Below are positions 33,117-43,785 of a stretch of 64,000 bases of DNA, one piece after another (within the stretch, counting starts at the first letter, position 1; every line of letters starts with the position of its first letter). Below the pieces are notes generated by a model. That model saw nothing but the letters and a program-made list of their open reading frames with translations, did no database searches and had not been told where the DNA came from. Source of the stretch: Elasticomyces elasticus. Taxonomy: Eukaryota > Ascomycota > Dothideomycetes > Mycosphaerellales > Teratosphaeriaceae. The translations under genes and the position numbers were made by a program. The DNA is taken from positions 868,001 to 932,000 of the forward strand of contig JAVRQT010000006.1 in NCBI GenBank assembly GCA_035926095.1. The letters are read 5' to 3'.

Positions 33117-34152
33117 ATGGTGAGCCAATGCCCAAGCAACAGTTCATCGACTGGATAATATGTCTGACGCTCAGTAGGCTGATACGAACGGCACCAATGG
33201 ATTCCACTCGCGTGGACGCTTGGCGGGCAAGAATGCCATCATCACTGGAGCGGCAGGGTAAGTGGCAACGCATAGCAACGCATCCTGCTCAATCAGCAAA
33301 TCTAACACTCGATCAGTGGTATCGGACTTGAGACCACTATCCTCTTCCTTCGTGAAGGCGCCTCGGTCATGATGTGCGACATATCTGAGCCCGCCCTGGC
33401 AAAAGCTGTAACCAAGGCCAAAGAACTCGCCCCCGGAATGGTCGGTAAGATCGCAACAGCCAAATGCGATGTCTCGAAGGAGAGCGATGTGCAAGCTGTA
33501 GTTGAGCAGGTCGACGAATGGGGTGGTGTTGATGTCATGTTCAACAATGCTGGCATCATGCATGGTGATGATGCCGGTAAGTACCTTTTGCTCCTGTCAA
33601 CATCACATGATACTGACATAACGTACAGACGCCATCGACACACCCGAGAAGATTTGGGATCTCACTCAAGCCATCAACGTTAAAGGTGTCTGGTTCGGAA
33701 GTAAGCACGCGATCCTCTCCCTCCGCAAGCACTCCAAGAAGAACGGCAGCATCATCAACACCGCTTCAGTCGTCGCGCTCGTGGGGTCCGCAACGCCGCA
33801 GTTGGCATACACAGCCTCGAAAGGTGCGGTACTGGCCCTGACCCGCGAGCTCGCAATCGTGCACGCCAAGGAAGGCTTTCGTTTCAATGCTTTATGTCCG
33901 GCGCCATTGAACACTCCTTTGTTGCAGGACTGGCTTGGTGACGATAAGGCAAAGCGACACAGGCGCGAGATCCACTTCCCGAGCGGACGATTTGGCGAGG
34001 CGATCGAGTTGGCGCAGGCGGTGGTGTTCTTGGCGAGCGACGAGTCCAGCTTTGTTAACGGGACCGATTTCGTTGTTGATGGAGGCATGTCGAGGGCGTA
34101 CGTTACGGCGCAGGGGCCGGCTACGGAGGGGCCAAAGAACTTGGCGCGGTGA
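33117..34152 (+). CDS. Short-chain dehydrogenase/reductase with an ATG-only first exon
   Basis: Four exons, 33117-33119, 33178-33257, 33317-33576 and 33629-34152, give 288 aa. The first exon is only the start codon (GGATG, then a GTGAGC donor; CTGAC branch; CAGTAG acceptor). An in-frame TAG forms part of that acceptor, so the frame cannot start further upstream without splicing. The Rossmann glycine motif TGAAGGIG is at 24-31 and NNAG follows. The catalytic set is Ser161, Tyr175 and Lys179 (YTASK). The terminal FVNGTDFVVDGGMSRAYV matches classical SDRs. It should be an NAD(P)-dependent oxidoreductase. Substrate unknown. Confidence 0.84.
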
Positions 34153-34563
34153 GGGCGGGAATCCTCGAACGACAAGCGGCCGCAGTGGTGTTTGTTGTAT
34201 TGGGCGCTTTTTCTGCCTCAAAGAACGCGAAAGATTGCTTCGCTGAGAGTGCAGCGGCGGCAGAGGTATTTGGTAGCTCTGGGAGGTCGACGATATTCCA
34301 TTTCTGCTCCTTCCTCAATCAAACACCTGATGTCACTTACATTCACATTACATTCACTTACAGTATACTAGACTAGTGCCCGAACACTTCCGTTCCGCCC
34401 CGTCCCGGCTCGACGTCGTTTCTTCTCGTCCCTCTGCTGATTTGCATCTCACCCCATTCAGCAACACAAAAGAACTTTAGACTCGAGCCAAGTTGTTCGC
34501 ACCGTCCACTAAACACCGCCACGCTTGCTTCGCTCCGCATACCCATCCACTGCTACAGTAGCG
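34153..34563. other. Intergenic region
   Basis: About 410 bases between two plus-strand genes. No signal beyond a pyrimidine-rich leader before 34564. Confidence 0.4.
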
Positions 34564-35270
34564 ATGGATCGCCCCTCATTCTTCTCCAAGATTCCGCAGC
34601 AAGCAGCAGTCGAGCGCTCGAAGGATGGCCTCTGCGGCGACGCTGCTCATCCTGGAAAGTGCAAGATCACCGAGTGTACCGCCGATAAAGCGTTGGTGAT
34701 ATACAAGGGCGATGCATCGTTCTCGATCGTCCACGCCAACAGCATTCTGGGGACGGGTGAGGGTCATCAGCGCAACGGTCCGGTTGTGCGGAAGGCTTGC
34801 GAGGGATCGAAGAAGATGCTGAAGCAGCTATTGGAGAAAGAGAGGGCTGATGTAGCCGCGGCGCAAGAGATGACTCGCAAGGCGAATGCGCAGGAGACGA
34901 AGGCGCAGGAGACGGAAGCGGAGGAGGCGAAAGCCGAGGTAAGCATGTTTCCATCACATGAATTTATGTATGCTGTTGCTGATCAGTCGTGTAGATTATG
35001 CATACTACCACTGAAACGGTCTCGCAGCCACATCCCACCATCGCCAAGCAGGCCAAGAAGATGGCGCCGGCTTCGATGGTGTGCGGCGCGCTGGAGAACT
35101 CTTTCATAGGGCCAGTCACCGAGTCGGCTACAGTCGTTCAGGATGCCGCGAACCAGATGGAGATTGAGACGCAGGTGGCTACCGTCGCCAGCGAAGCTGG
35201 ATGGCAGCTCGTCGATAGTATGGACGAGTGGGACATGGTGGAAGCTGGCGAGGAGAAGATGTGCTTGTAA
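34564..35270 (+). CDS. Unknown protein with two Atg8-interaction-like motifs
   Basis: Two exons, 34564-34938 and 34995-35270, give 216 aa. The 56-nt intron has a GTAAGC donor, GCTGAT branch and GTGTAG acceptor. Residues 1-80 hold a possible small fold with the spaced cysteines DGLCGDAAHPGKCKITEC. A repetitive Gln/Glu/Ala/Lys helix follows (ETKAQETEAEEAKAE). The C terminus reads GWQLVDSMDEWDMVEAGEE. Both WQLV and WDMV fit the W-x-x-[LIV] Atg8-interacting motif, and the second is flanked by acidic residues as in proven motifs. A role as an autophagy receptor or adaptor is only a hypothesis. No family was recognised. Confidence 0.68.
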
Positions 35271-36006
35271 GAAGGATGCGTAAACATCGTCACGTCCATC
35301 GCTGGAGCTGCTGGGCACGGTGCAGGTCCTCATAGGGTGGTACCAGAGATTGCGTGTGAGACCGGACGCTGTTACTACATCGGACTACAAAAGGCAGACT
35401 GAAAGCACGGCTGTTGCCGCTACAGACTTGTGGTACAACGATTGGCCGGAGGGTTATGAGACGAATGCTTGTTCTATATCTGCAGCCAGTCAGCCTGCTC
35501 TAGTCTGAGGTATACATATATCCTCAGGCCTAAAAATGCTTGTCATGAACGTCTCCAACATATCATCTGCGCCATCGTAGTGCAGCTGAAGCGGCGGATC
35601 CACGTGCGGGACGTCTCGTCTGAGAATCCACTTGTTCATATACTAAGGCGATTGCAAGCTCAGACCACCAGTCTTCTTGGCGGACTCGCGCCGCGCAATC
35701 TCCTCACCTCTTCGTTGTCTGCAACAATGACCAACGCTGACACGGAGTGGACAACGTGCGTGAGTCAAAAGCCCCATATTCTCTCATTGCCCGGATGCGA
35801 CAATCTGGACCCCCGCATCAACCCCATGGGTGCAGAAGGCGGAGGTCATGCAGGATGGCCTGTCCATACGGCAAATGCGTGACACGCGATGCCGATCAGG
35901 AGTACGCATAGGTACTTGAGAAGCTGTCTCACGTAGCTAAAGTCTACTTTGCTTCGCACTGGTGTGTAGAAGAAGAATTGAGCGTCATCCGACCCATCGG
36001 AGCACC
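35271..36006. other. Intergenic region
   Basis: About 735 bases between two plus-strand genes. Several short frames are present, none with coding character. Confidence 0.35.
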
Positions 36007-38144
36007 ATGAAGGAGACCACAGCGACATTGGGAGACGTACAGCCCGACCTAGCGAAGCCAAACACCGAGCATCATGAATTCTTAGGCTACGAAGACCCGC
36101 ATCGCGCCGCGCTTGAAGACAATCCTGAGCACGCAGAGAAACTCACATTATCAGTAGCACTGTCTGCGCTGTTCTTGGGTACAAGCTTCACTGGTCCTAT
36201 CATCTTTGGCTTCATCTTGGTCACCCCGATTTTGGTTCAGCTTGGACAGAAGCTAGGAGGCGCGACGATCACGTTCTGGATTCCATCAGGCTGGGGTGCT
36301 GCAGCAGCAGTAGGCTTTTCCATCGCCGGACGACTGAGCGACATATTCGGTATGTGATAGATGCCAGTGCTCTGTCAAAGTCACAGCTGATGTTCCCTGG
36401 GTCGCCGTTATGTTATACTCGTTGGACAACTATTGACGATCATCGGCGGCATCGTCGCCTGCACGGCACATACCATGAATCAGCTCATTGCTGGCGAGGT
36501 GTTGCTTGGAGCATCGATAGGCACAATTTCTGTGGCATACGCTGGGCTGTCCGAAATTCTGCCTAACAAGTATCGCGGAATCGGTCTGGCTTGGACTGAG
36601 TTCAATTTGTCGTCATGGGCCGTGCCCGGTACCCTTCTCGCCAACGCCATGCTCTCGAATGCGAGTTGGAGGATCATGTTTTACATTGCCATCGGCTATG
36701 GTGCTGTCTCGATGATTGGCACTTTCTTCGTATAGGAAGTGGAGCACATGGCTGCGACTTGGGACTCATGAGTGCGAGAGACATCCCCCTCAGCCAGCCA
36801 CAGCTTATACGCCAATTCTCCTGGCATGCTGCGCTTTGCTCTTGTAGTTGCATGACTTGCGATTCTGAGCTGTACTGATCTCGCTCTAGTTTTCCGCCCA
36901 GTCATCCTCGACCTGACGATAAGACCAAGTGGCAGCAGTTCAGGGAGCTCGACTTTATCGGTGCTTTCCTCTTTGTACGTATACCGCCTCAGACATGTTA
37001 TATTATCGCACTACACCTTGCATCCAACGTTCAGCTTTGAACAGTCCCGCGACTGAGCCAAAGTCCTTGAAGACCCTGAGCTAAACATGTGCTTTCACAG
37101 GTCGCAGGCCTAGCCGTATTCCTATTTGGCTTAAATTCTGGTGGTAGCCAGTACCCGTGGAAGTCTGGAGCCACGCTTGCGCCACTCATATTGGGCCTCT
37201 TCGCCTTCCTGGGTGCCTTTGCCTACGACTTCGCTGTCCCCAAGGACCCCTTGTTCCCCTGGTATCTGTTCAAGGACTTTCGCGAATTCTCTGCTCTACC
37301 CATCCTTGTATTTGTTGCTGGAATGGTGTTCTTCGCTGCATCGGCACTCAATGCGCAGACGATCCTCTACTTGTACACCGCAGACCCTATCAAGATCGGA
37401 CTCTATTCACTGCCATCCGGGTGGGTTGATCAAAAGCGAGATATTATACCATGACTAATCTATCCCAGTGCTGCTCAGCTCATCGGTGGCGTCTTCGTGC
37501 CGGCTCTAGTCTCGTACATCAAGCACGTCAATTACCAGCTCATAGCTGCTGTCTTCATGCAAACGCTCTTCTTCGGCCTTGCTGCAACAATCACGCCGAA
37601 CAACATCAACTGGCTCATGGCTTGCCAGTTTCTCGCCATGTTTGCCTTTGGCTGGATCACGCTGAACTGCTACACGACCGCCTCGCTAAACGTACCCCAA
37701 AAAGATCTTGGTGTGGCTATTGGCTTGATTGGGACTTTCCGCTCCGTGGGCGGGAGTGTGGGCACTGTCATCTTCTCCTCCATCTTCACCCAGGTCGCCG
37801 CAAAGCATGTGGCCGCCGGTGTCAGCAAGGCCGCACTCGAAGGCGGGGTCTCTGCTGCCTCCATTGGGGAACTCATCGAAGCTGTGGAGCTTACACTCGT
37901 AGGGGTACCTGGGGCCGCCGCTAATCTGACCGATGTGCCCGCCTCGATTTTCGAAGCTTGTATCGATGCGGCTCGCCTGGGGTATGCTTACGGCTTCCGA
38001 ATGACTTGGATTGCCTCTATTCCATTCGGCATAATCGCGATTCTATGCGCCATTGCGGTCCGCGATTGTTCGACTTATTTCACTAATCATGTCGAGGTGC
38101 GGCTGAATGAGAAGGTCGGTGGGAAGTACGAGGGGAATGAATAG
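36007..38144 (+). pseudogene. MFS transporter, Tri12/siderophore-like, with broken splicing
   Basis: Exons at 36007-36349, 36401-36729, 36890-36974, 37101-37420 and 37469-38144 would make a protein of about 583 aa with about 14 helices. The signature GRLSDIFGRRYVILVGQ spans the first junction, and the loop FPPSHPRPDDKTKWQQF matches the Tri12-like drug/siderophore transporters. Two lesions are seen. The first intron (36350-36400, GTATGT, GCTGAT) ends in GG instead of AG; no AG lies between the in-frame TGA at 36388-36390 and the conserved exon. The join of exon 2 to exon 3 is also out of phase by one base at TTTT (36890-36893). Later introns are normal. It may be a decayed gene, or the assembly may contain two errors. 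Confidence 0.65.
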
Positions 38145-38357
38145 TTAGGTGCTGGCGATGTGGATTATCGAGGAGTGGTGCGAAGTGCGATTAGTCTGAT
38201 CGCCAGATACCTCGGATAGGCCTAAGTTGAAAACCTAAAGCCGTCCCCGTGGCAGCCAGTACGTCTCGTTCTCTGGTGGAATCTTGGTGTGTGGGTACAT
38301 ATGATATGGCCCCTCGCATACAACCCAGTTGTACTGTCGGGTTCCACGCTACCCACC

Positions 38358-39175
38358 ATGCTTACCCAGCTACAGATCGTTTTGCTACTTGTCGTCGCTT
38401 CCGCTTTCGCAACTCCTACGGTCACGGTACTCAATAGCACATGTTGGTATACCACAGCACAACTGCATAGTGAGAGACTAATCGCATACTAGACTCGGGC
38501 ATCAACGTGCCATTTCTCAAGCAAGATATCTTCCGTGGCATACCGTTCGCTCAGCAGTCCCGCTTCGAGCAAGCAACCCCAATGACCGAAACATGGAAAG
38601 GTACACGTGATGCCACTCAGCCTAGAGTGACCTGTGCTAGCTTCGGAACCAATCCACGAGAGCACTGGTTGGTTGGCGAAGACTGCCTCAATCTGAATGT
38701 GGTGCGACCAGAAGGCTCGTATCTAGGGGTAGATCTGCCGGTTCTTGTATAGATATAGTATGTCGACATATAGAGACATAGCCGTAGTGATGCTAAGCAG
38801 TCGGTCAATAGCGGAGGTGGCTTTCGACAAGGGAGTAATCGCGACCTAGAGTTCAACAGTTCATTCATGGTCTAGACCTCGCAGGAGATCGCGCATCCTC
38901 TCATGACCGTGGAGATCAACTATAGAGTATTAGCTTTCGGCTTCGCTGCGTCCACCAAACTCGGAGGCAGTGGAGCACTCAATATCGGACTACAAGATCA
39001 ACGACATGCTCTGCGATAGGTTCATGAGAACATTAGAGCGTTTGGTGGTGACCCTAACAAAGTGTGCGTGCAACAGATACCCTCGTTTTATACGGACTGA
39101 CTTCGAAGCAGTACTATCTGGGGCGAGTCTGCCGGTGCCCAGTCCGTCGCTTTACAGTTGATGGCTTACGCTCAG
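38358..39175 (+). pseudogene. Type B carboxylesterase pseudogene with RIP-type stop codons
   Basis: Four exon remnants, 38358-38442, 38493-38757, 38812-39063 and 39112-about 39175, splice in one frame. A signal peptide (MLTQLQIVLLLVVASAFA) and the family landmarks are readable: DCLNLNVVRP, GGGFRQGSN, INYRVLAFGF, the ALR-stop-VHENIRAFGGDPNKV region, and the nucleophile motif WGESAGA near 39119-39139. Three TAG stops interrupt it: 38750-38752 (expected Trp), 38873-38875 (expected Gln) and 39017-39019 (expected Trp). Each is explained by a C to T change at CpA on one strand, the RIP signature. The C-terminal two thirds of the esterase is missing or unrecognisable after about 39175. Confidence 0.82.
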
Positions 39176-39829
39176 GTAGTGGAGTATAGTAGTCGAGGTG
39201 GTGAGGGCGAAGACGTTGTAATGGACAAGATCATGAAGTTGGCTGCTGAGCACGGTTCTGGCACCGGATCGTTGCCGGGCAGTAGCAATTGAATAATCGT
39301 TTTCGCTGTGTTGCCAGCAGGGAAACAGCAGCTACACCCGGTACTCAACATAGCTGTTGTTGTCGAGATAATGGTATTGCCTGAGTCTTCGCTAGCCACA
39401 ACAACTCTTAGATCGATCTCGCAATGTTGTTATATACTTGTAGCAGTCTCCTCGGCGTGAAATGGGCAGCACTTATTCGGCATTTTAAGCACGGACTAGA
39501 CCGGTCCGTTTCGGCAGGCACGGCTCTGGTCGGAGAATCGAGTGCTGTGCCCTTGCCGCCTTGCGATACCCACATGCCGTGGGTGGTGTCCATAGCAGGA
39601 CCATATAACCACGACCTTGGGCCCTCCAGATGATCGGATCTGACAGGTGGGCAGGCAAGTTAGCGTGGCAAACGTCGGAGGGCCGGGGGTTGCTCCGACA
39701 CATCAAAGCCGCCCACCAGTAAAAGCTTGAGTAGAGTCGAAATCAGGACGTAGCCGTCGCACCGACGAGGCTAATACGCAGTAGATGCTTGGATCTATGC
39801 CACGATGTCGCTGCTTGTCCAACACATCA
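39176..39829. other. Degraded region after the esterase remnant
   Basis: About 650 bases. No further esterase landmarks could be read. In-frame ATGs at 39785 and 39797 could extend the next gene by up to 15 residues. Confidence 0.35.
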
Positions 39830-40608
39830 ATGGCAAGTCAAAAACTCCCAGATCTGAGCGAGCTGTTAGCATCCGTCGACACTGCGGCATCAAGAATCAA
39901 GCCGAGACCAGCAGTGGTGCGTTCCCAGAGCTCGGCGAACGATGTGCACATACACGCCTACTATGAGTCGTATGGCGAATCGTCGAACGCACAGATTATA
40001 CAGGGACTCCTGGCAAATGTGAGCAAATGACCTCACTCTCTAAACGCCCTGTCCATTGTCAGTATAACTTCCCGTCCGATGAATGATAACAGGCAGAGGC
40101 TTGTAAGTCGAAAGCGACGCGCACGAGTACGAAGCTGACACTTGTTTCCAGGCCCGAAAAGAGTAGTAAGCGTGGATGGACATCTTGGGCGTAAGACATT
40201 TGCTGATAGCCGTATTCGCATTAGTAGATCCAATAATCTCATGGCATGCCAGAGTGCTTGCGTCGACCTTTTGCAGCGATCCAACTGCCGTGAGTGGTTG
40301 CATGTCTTATCCGGGGTGCCTGCGATAATAATGCTGATATCCTTCCAGCTACTTACGCCACGGTCAAGGCGCTCCATCTGCTTTCCGGGACGGTTCCAAT
40401 TGAGAAAAGCTTCGGATATCTCGAGCACGCGCGACAGACCATCAAAGAAGCCTCGAGGACCGGAGACCCGGCTGTGCTGAAGGATCCGGCCATGCTGCAG
40501 ACATTGTACGAGCGTACAGCAGAGTTGTGGGCCTTGTATCAGAGGGAGAAGGCGGGAGAACTTTTCGGCGCCTGGCCAGATGCTGTCGAAGTAAAAGCAC
40601 AAGCTTGA
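39830..40608 (+). CDS. Unrecognised four-exon protein with micro-exon, tandem copy 1
   Basis: Exons 39830-40018, 40152-40165 (14 nt), 40225-40289 and 40349-40608 give 175 aa. All introns have GT..AG ends and GCTGAC or GCTGAT branches. The model rests on comparison with the copy at 41439: exon 2 plus exon 3 total 79 nt in both, and all three intron phases are the same. After the micro-exon the protein reads AREY-type sequence, then NNLMACQSACVDLLQRSNCP. The conserved block ALHLLSGTVPIEKSFGYLEH and the tail TAELWALYQREKAGELFGAWP follow. The N terminus has no signal peptide. Function unknown; no known domain was recognised. A long antisense frame over this locus is not a gene. Confidence 0.7.
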
Positions 40609-41438
40609 GCAGTAGACACGGTAGCGTTGAGACCTTGCGACATCGACGTAGAGCGTTGTGGCCGCACAGCGGTGGGTAATTTTTCTCGAAGCGATGTGAT
40701 GTCTTGGATGTTCAATATGAGTTGGTGGCGACTTCTCGTTCCGAGGAATTAAGCGAACATCTGTTGATCTCTCGATCCCAGCACCTCCAGCAAACCATTT
40801 CTTCCTGGATGATGTTGCAATTTCGATGTCGATTGCATCACACGAAGCTGTAGTGGTCCAGCCATTGCGATGAAAAGCAGAGCCTGACGTGCCTGGCCCA
40901 CCAAGCTGCACCTGCCTATCATGCGCTACGCACTTCTTGTTATACCACCATGATGTTTGTAGCATTTCCCATGAAGCACACCTCAAGCTAAATGTCTTGG
41001 CATGAGGGACCAGAACACGACGAGCTCTTTCGGTGGGGGGAACGGCGGTCGTCGCTCCGAGTCCGCTGGACGGCAAGTCTTCGAAACAAGAAAAGCCCTC
41101 CTCGGAAATCCGGTCTGGCCAGTCTGTGTCGCCTCAAGATCGGGCGATGTGTTATTCCCAACACGTGCTGTCGCGGCAAAGCATCAATCGGGAACAAGCC
41201 AAGCACGCATTGGGTCCGCCGGCGCCAAGCATAGCAAAGAAAGAGAAGGAACCGACTGCAGTGACTGGTGGGGATGTAACTGCTCCGACAGCACCGTCGG
41301 ATGGCGGCAGGTATGCCGTCGGCGCCCTCAGACCTCGCCGTCGCATCATCCACACGAAGGGAAGGCATTCTACGCTGATATATAACATGATGGTCGGCCA
41401 TCAGCCATTGACCTGCGCCACAGCTTAAGCAGTTCGCC
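40609..41438. other. Spacer between the micro-exon paralogues
   Basis: About 830 bases. Plus-strand frames stay open at 41002-41385 and 41033-41428, but neither resembles the paralogues or any family. They could be leader or an unrecognised upstream exon. Confidence 0.35.
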
Positions 41439-42168
41439 ATGGCAATCAACCACACTATCGACCGAAGAAGCTGGCCTCAGACTTCGCACTATCGGACCTC
41501 ATCAGAACACGAGCGCCCGCTGGCACGACGAGGAAGCTCCGCAGAAGGGAGATCTGTGCAGTCTGAGTTGTCAGACGGGTCGTTGGCCGGACCGGAGGCA
41601 TATTACAGGATGTTAGAAGAGGTAAGCAGGTCCAGGGACGTTGAAGCAGTCCGGTACTGACCCTCCCTCCTAGGCCAAGAAAGAGTACGTCAAACCACGC
41701 CAGCCCATGCATATGGCTTAGGCCATGAATCTTACTGCTGCTCAACGCGATGCCTTGGAGAGTTGCTAACCTCGTAACCCTCACTTTAGCTACCGAAATG
41801 GCGATCTTTTGGCGTGTCGCAGAGCATGTGTTGAGGTCCTACAGCAACCGCACTGTCGTAAGTACACATAACCCGACGTGGCGCATGAACACTTTGCGTC
41901 AATGCTGGAATTATCACAGTGAGTTGACAGCTTATTAGCAGCCCACGCAACCATCGACGCCCTCCATCTGCTGTCCGGCACTGTCTCGATTGACCAGAGC
42001 TTCCGATATCTTGAGCACGCCCGGCAGACAATCGAAGGAGCCTCCGGTGCTACGAACCCGAGGATGCTACAAGTCCTGCGTTGCAAGACCGCAGAGTTGT
42101 GGACGTTGTACGAGCAGGAGCGAGCGGGCAAGCTGTCATATGTGTGGCCAGCGCCTGTACGAGATTGA
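41439..42168 (+). CDS. Unrecognised four-exon protein with micro-exon, tandem copy 2
   Basis: Exons 41439-41621, 41674-41684 (11 nt), 41790-41857 and 41939-42168 give 163 aa. Introns of 52, 105 and 81 nt have TACTGACC, GCTAACC and GTTGAC branches. The micro-exon encodes AKKD and passes into YRNGDLLACRRACVEVLQQPHCP, which aligns with YRSNNLMACQSACVDLLQRSNCP of copy 1. The last exon holds ALHLLSGTVSIDQSFRYLEH and TAELWTLYEQERAGKLSYVWP. A deletion of about seven residues separates it from copy 1 in that exon. No signal peptide or known domain. Function unknown. Confidence 0.7.
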
Positions 42169-42479
42169 GGAAGCGGGCTTTCATAACGTGTCAATATACC
42201 CCAGCGCGGACACTGTTCATGTAGCATGCGATAGAAGAAGTAGTATGATTGATGTGATGAGAAGCGAGTACAGTCAAAGCAGCAAAGTGTTTGTTCGTTC
42301 GTGATTTGCCCGCGGAGATGAGCCAAGAATGCAAGCATCCTCTTGCACCCGTCGTTCAAGGCTGCCTTCCGCGCCCATCCTGCAGCGCCGTTGTATCTTG
42401 GATATCGTTCCTGATTAGAGAATGATTGTCTCACAACGCTCAGTCCAGCCAACGAGGTAGAAATCGAAAGTCTGACATC
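42169..42479. other. Intergenic region
   Basis: About 310 bases between two plus-strand genes. Nothing distinctive was seen. Confidence 0.4.
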
Positions 42480-43556
42480 ATGCGTCGCGGACTTCTCATC
42501 TTCCTCCTGGTCACACTCGCGATCCTCGGCTTCCTACTCAACCAAGTCTGGACGCTACTCAGCCTCCTCGTTGTCAAAGGCACTGGCGACGCGATCCTCA
42601 GATCCGAGCTACCTGCGCCTGGCGCCGCGAGAGAGGATGGCAAGAAGGAGATAATCCCGCGCATTATTCATCAAACCTACAAGACCACCGCTATACCGCC
42701 AGTATGGCAAGAAGCGCAAGCCAGCTGTATTGCACTGCATCCTGAAAGCGAAGGATGGGAGTATAAGCTGTGGACCGATGAGATGGGGTTGGAGTTCATC
42801 CAGCAGGAATACGAATGGTTCTTCGAGACATACGCGGGATACAAGTTTCCGATTCAGCGCGCAGATGCGATTCGGTATTTCGTGCTTGCGCATTACGGTG
42901 GGATATACATCGATCTGGACGATGGGTGCAATCGATCGCTGGAACCGCTGCTTGTCTACCCATCTTTCGTGCGCAGGACCATTCCGACCGGGATCAGCAA
43001 TGATGTTATGGGTGCTGTGCCAGGGCATCCTTTCTTCGTGCGAGTATCGGAGAGGATCAAGAACTATGACAGGAGTTGGGTTCTACCTTATATCACAGTA
43101 ATGGGCAGCACCGGACCATTGTTCCTGAGTGTCATGTGGCGGCATTTCATGTCTGACGGGCTCAATGTTGGTGATGGACTGGATGGAGGCAGGATCAGAC
43201 TGATCTTCCCCGACGAATATAATGGCAATGATTGGAGTTTCTTCACGCACCACAAGGGAGACAGCTGGCACAGGTGGGACGTGCGGCTGATCTTTTGGGT
43301 GAGTTTCACAATCCGTCGATGAGGAAATTGTCACTGACCCATCACGCAGCTCGGCTCACATTGGATTCTAGTGACGATCCTAGGATTCATCATCGGCTTC
43401 AGTCTGCTGTTCGCAGGATGGTGGTTGTACACCCGGCTCGTTGGCAGCACAGACATGCCCAGGAAGGGCAAGACCTCGTTCAGATCACGCTTGCCGTTCT
43501 GGCGAAGAGGGAGCCCGAATCACGATTACGAGCTGGTAGACCGACACGAAGTCTGA
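42480..43556 (+). CDS. Inositolphosphorylceramide mannosyltransferase (SUR1/CSH1 type)
   Basis: Two exons, 42480-43298 and 43350-43556, give 341 aa. The 51-nt intron is phase 0 (GTGAGT, CACTGACCC, CGCAG). Residues 5-31 form a membrane anchor. The glycosyltransferase core has PRIIHQTYKTTAIP (60-73), FPIQRADAIRYFVLAHYGGIYIDLDDG (123-149) with the metal-binding DxD at Asp145-Asp147, and GHPFFVRVSERI. The second exon adds a C-terminal membrane segment (WILVTILGFIIGFSLLFAGWW) and a basic tail. Family members transfer mannose from GDP-mannose to IPC in the Golgi during sphingolipid synthesis. The start was set at the first real ATG before the anchor. Confidence 0.9.
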
Positions 43557-43785
43557 GTTTGGTTTTCTGGGATTCGCGTAGGCGTTGGCGGCAGCATTGC
43601 ATAGACGATACACCTACTATACCTTAATGTACAATTGTCTGAATATTTCCTAACACGTGACGTTCGGTCCGGCGCCAAGCCGCTAGTGCTACTCCACCAG
43701 CAATCTTCGAAATGGCAGCCAGCGACATCACCTCAAACGAGCACCGACACCACAACACACAAGGCCATCGCAGACAGCCGTCAAG

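Noticed and set aside
40033..41076. A 347-codon open frame on the minus strand
   Set aside because: It lies antisense to the micro-exon gene copy 1, has no family resemblance, and the plus-strand model is supported by a paralogue with the same exon phases.
41002..41428. Overlapping plus frames just before micro-exon copy 2, considered as an extra gene
   Set aside because: No similarity to the paralogue, no splice partner and no coding character; kept only as a note in the spacer.
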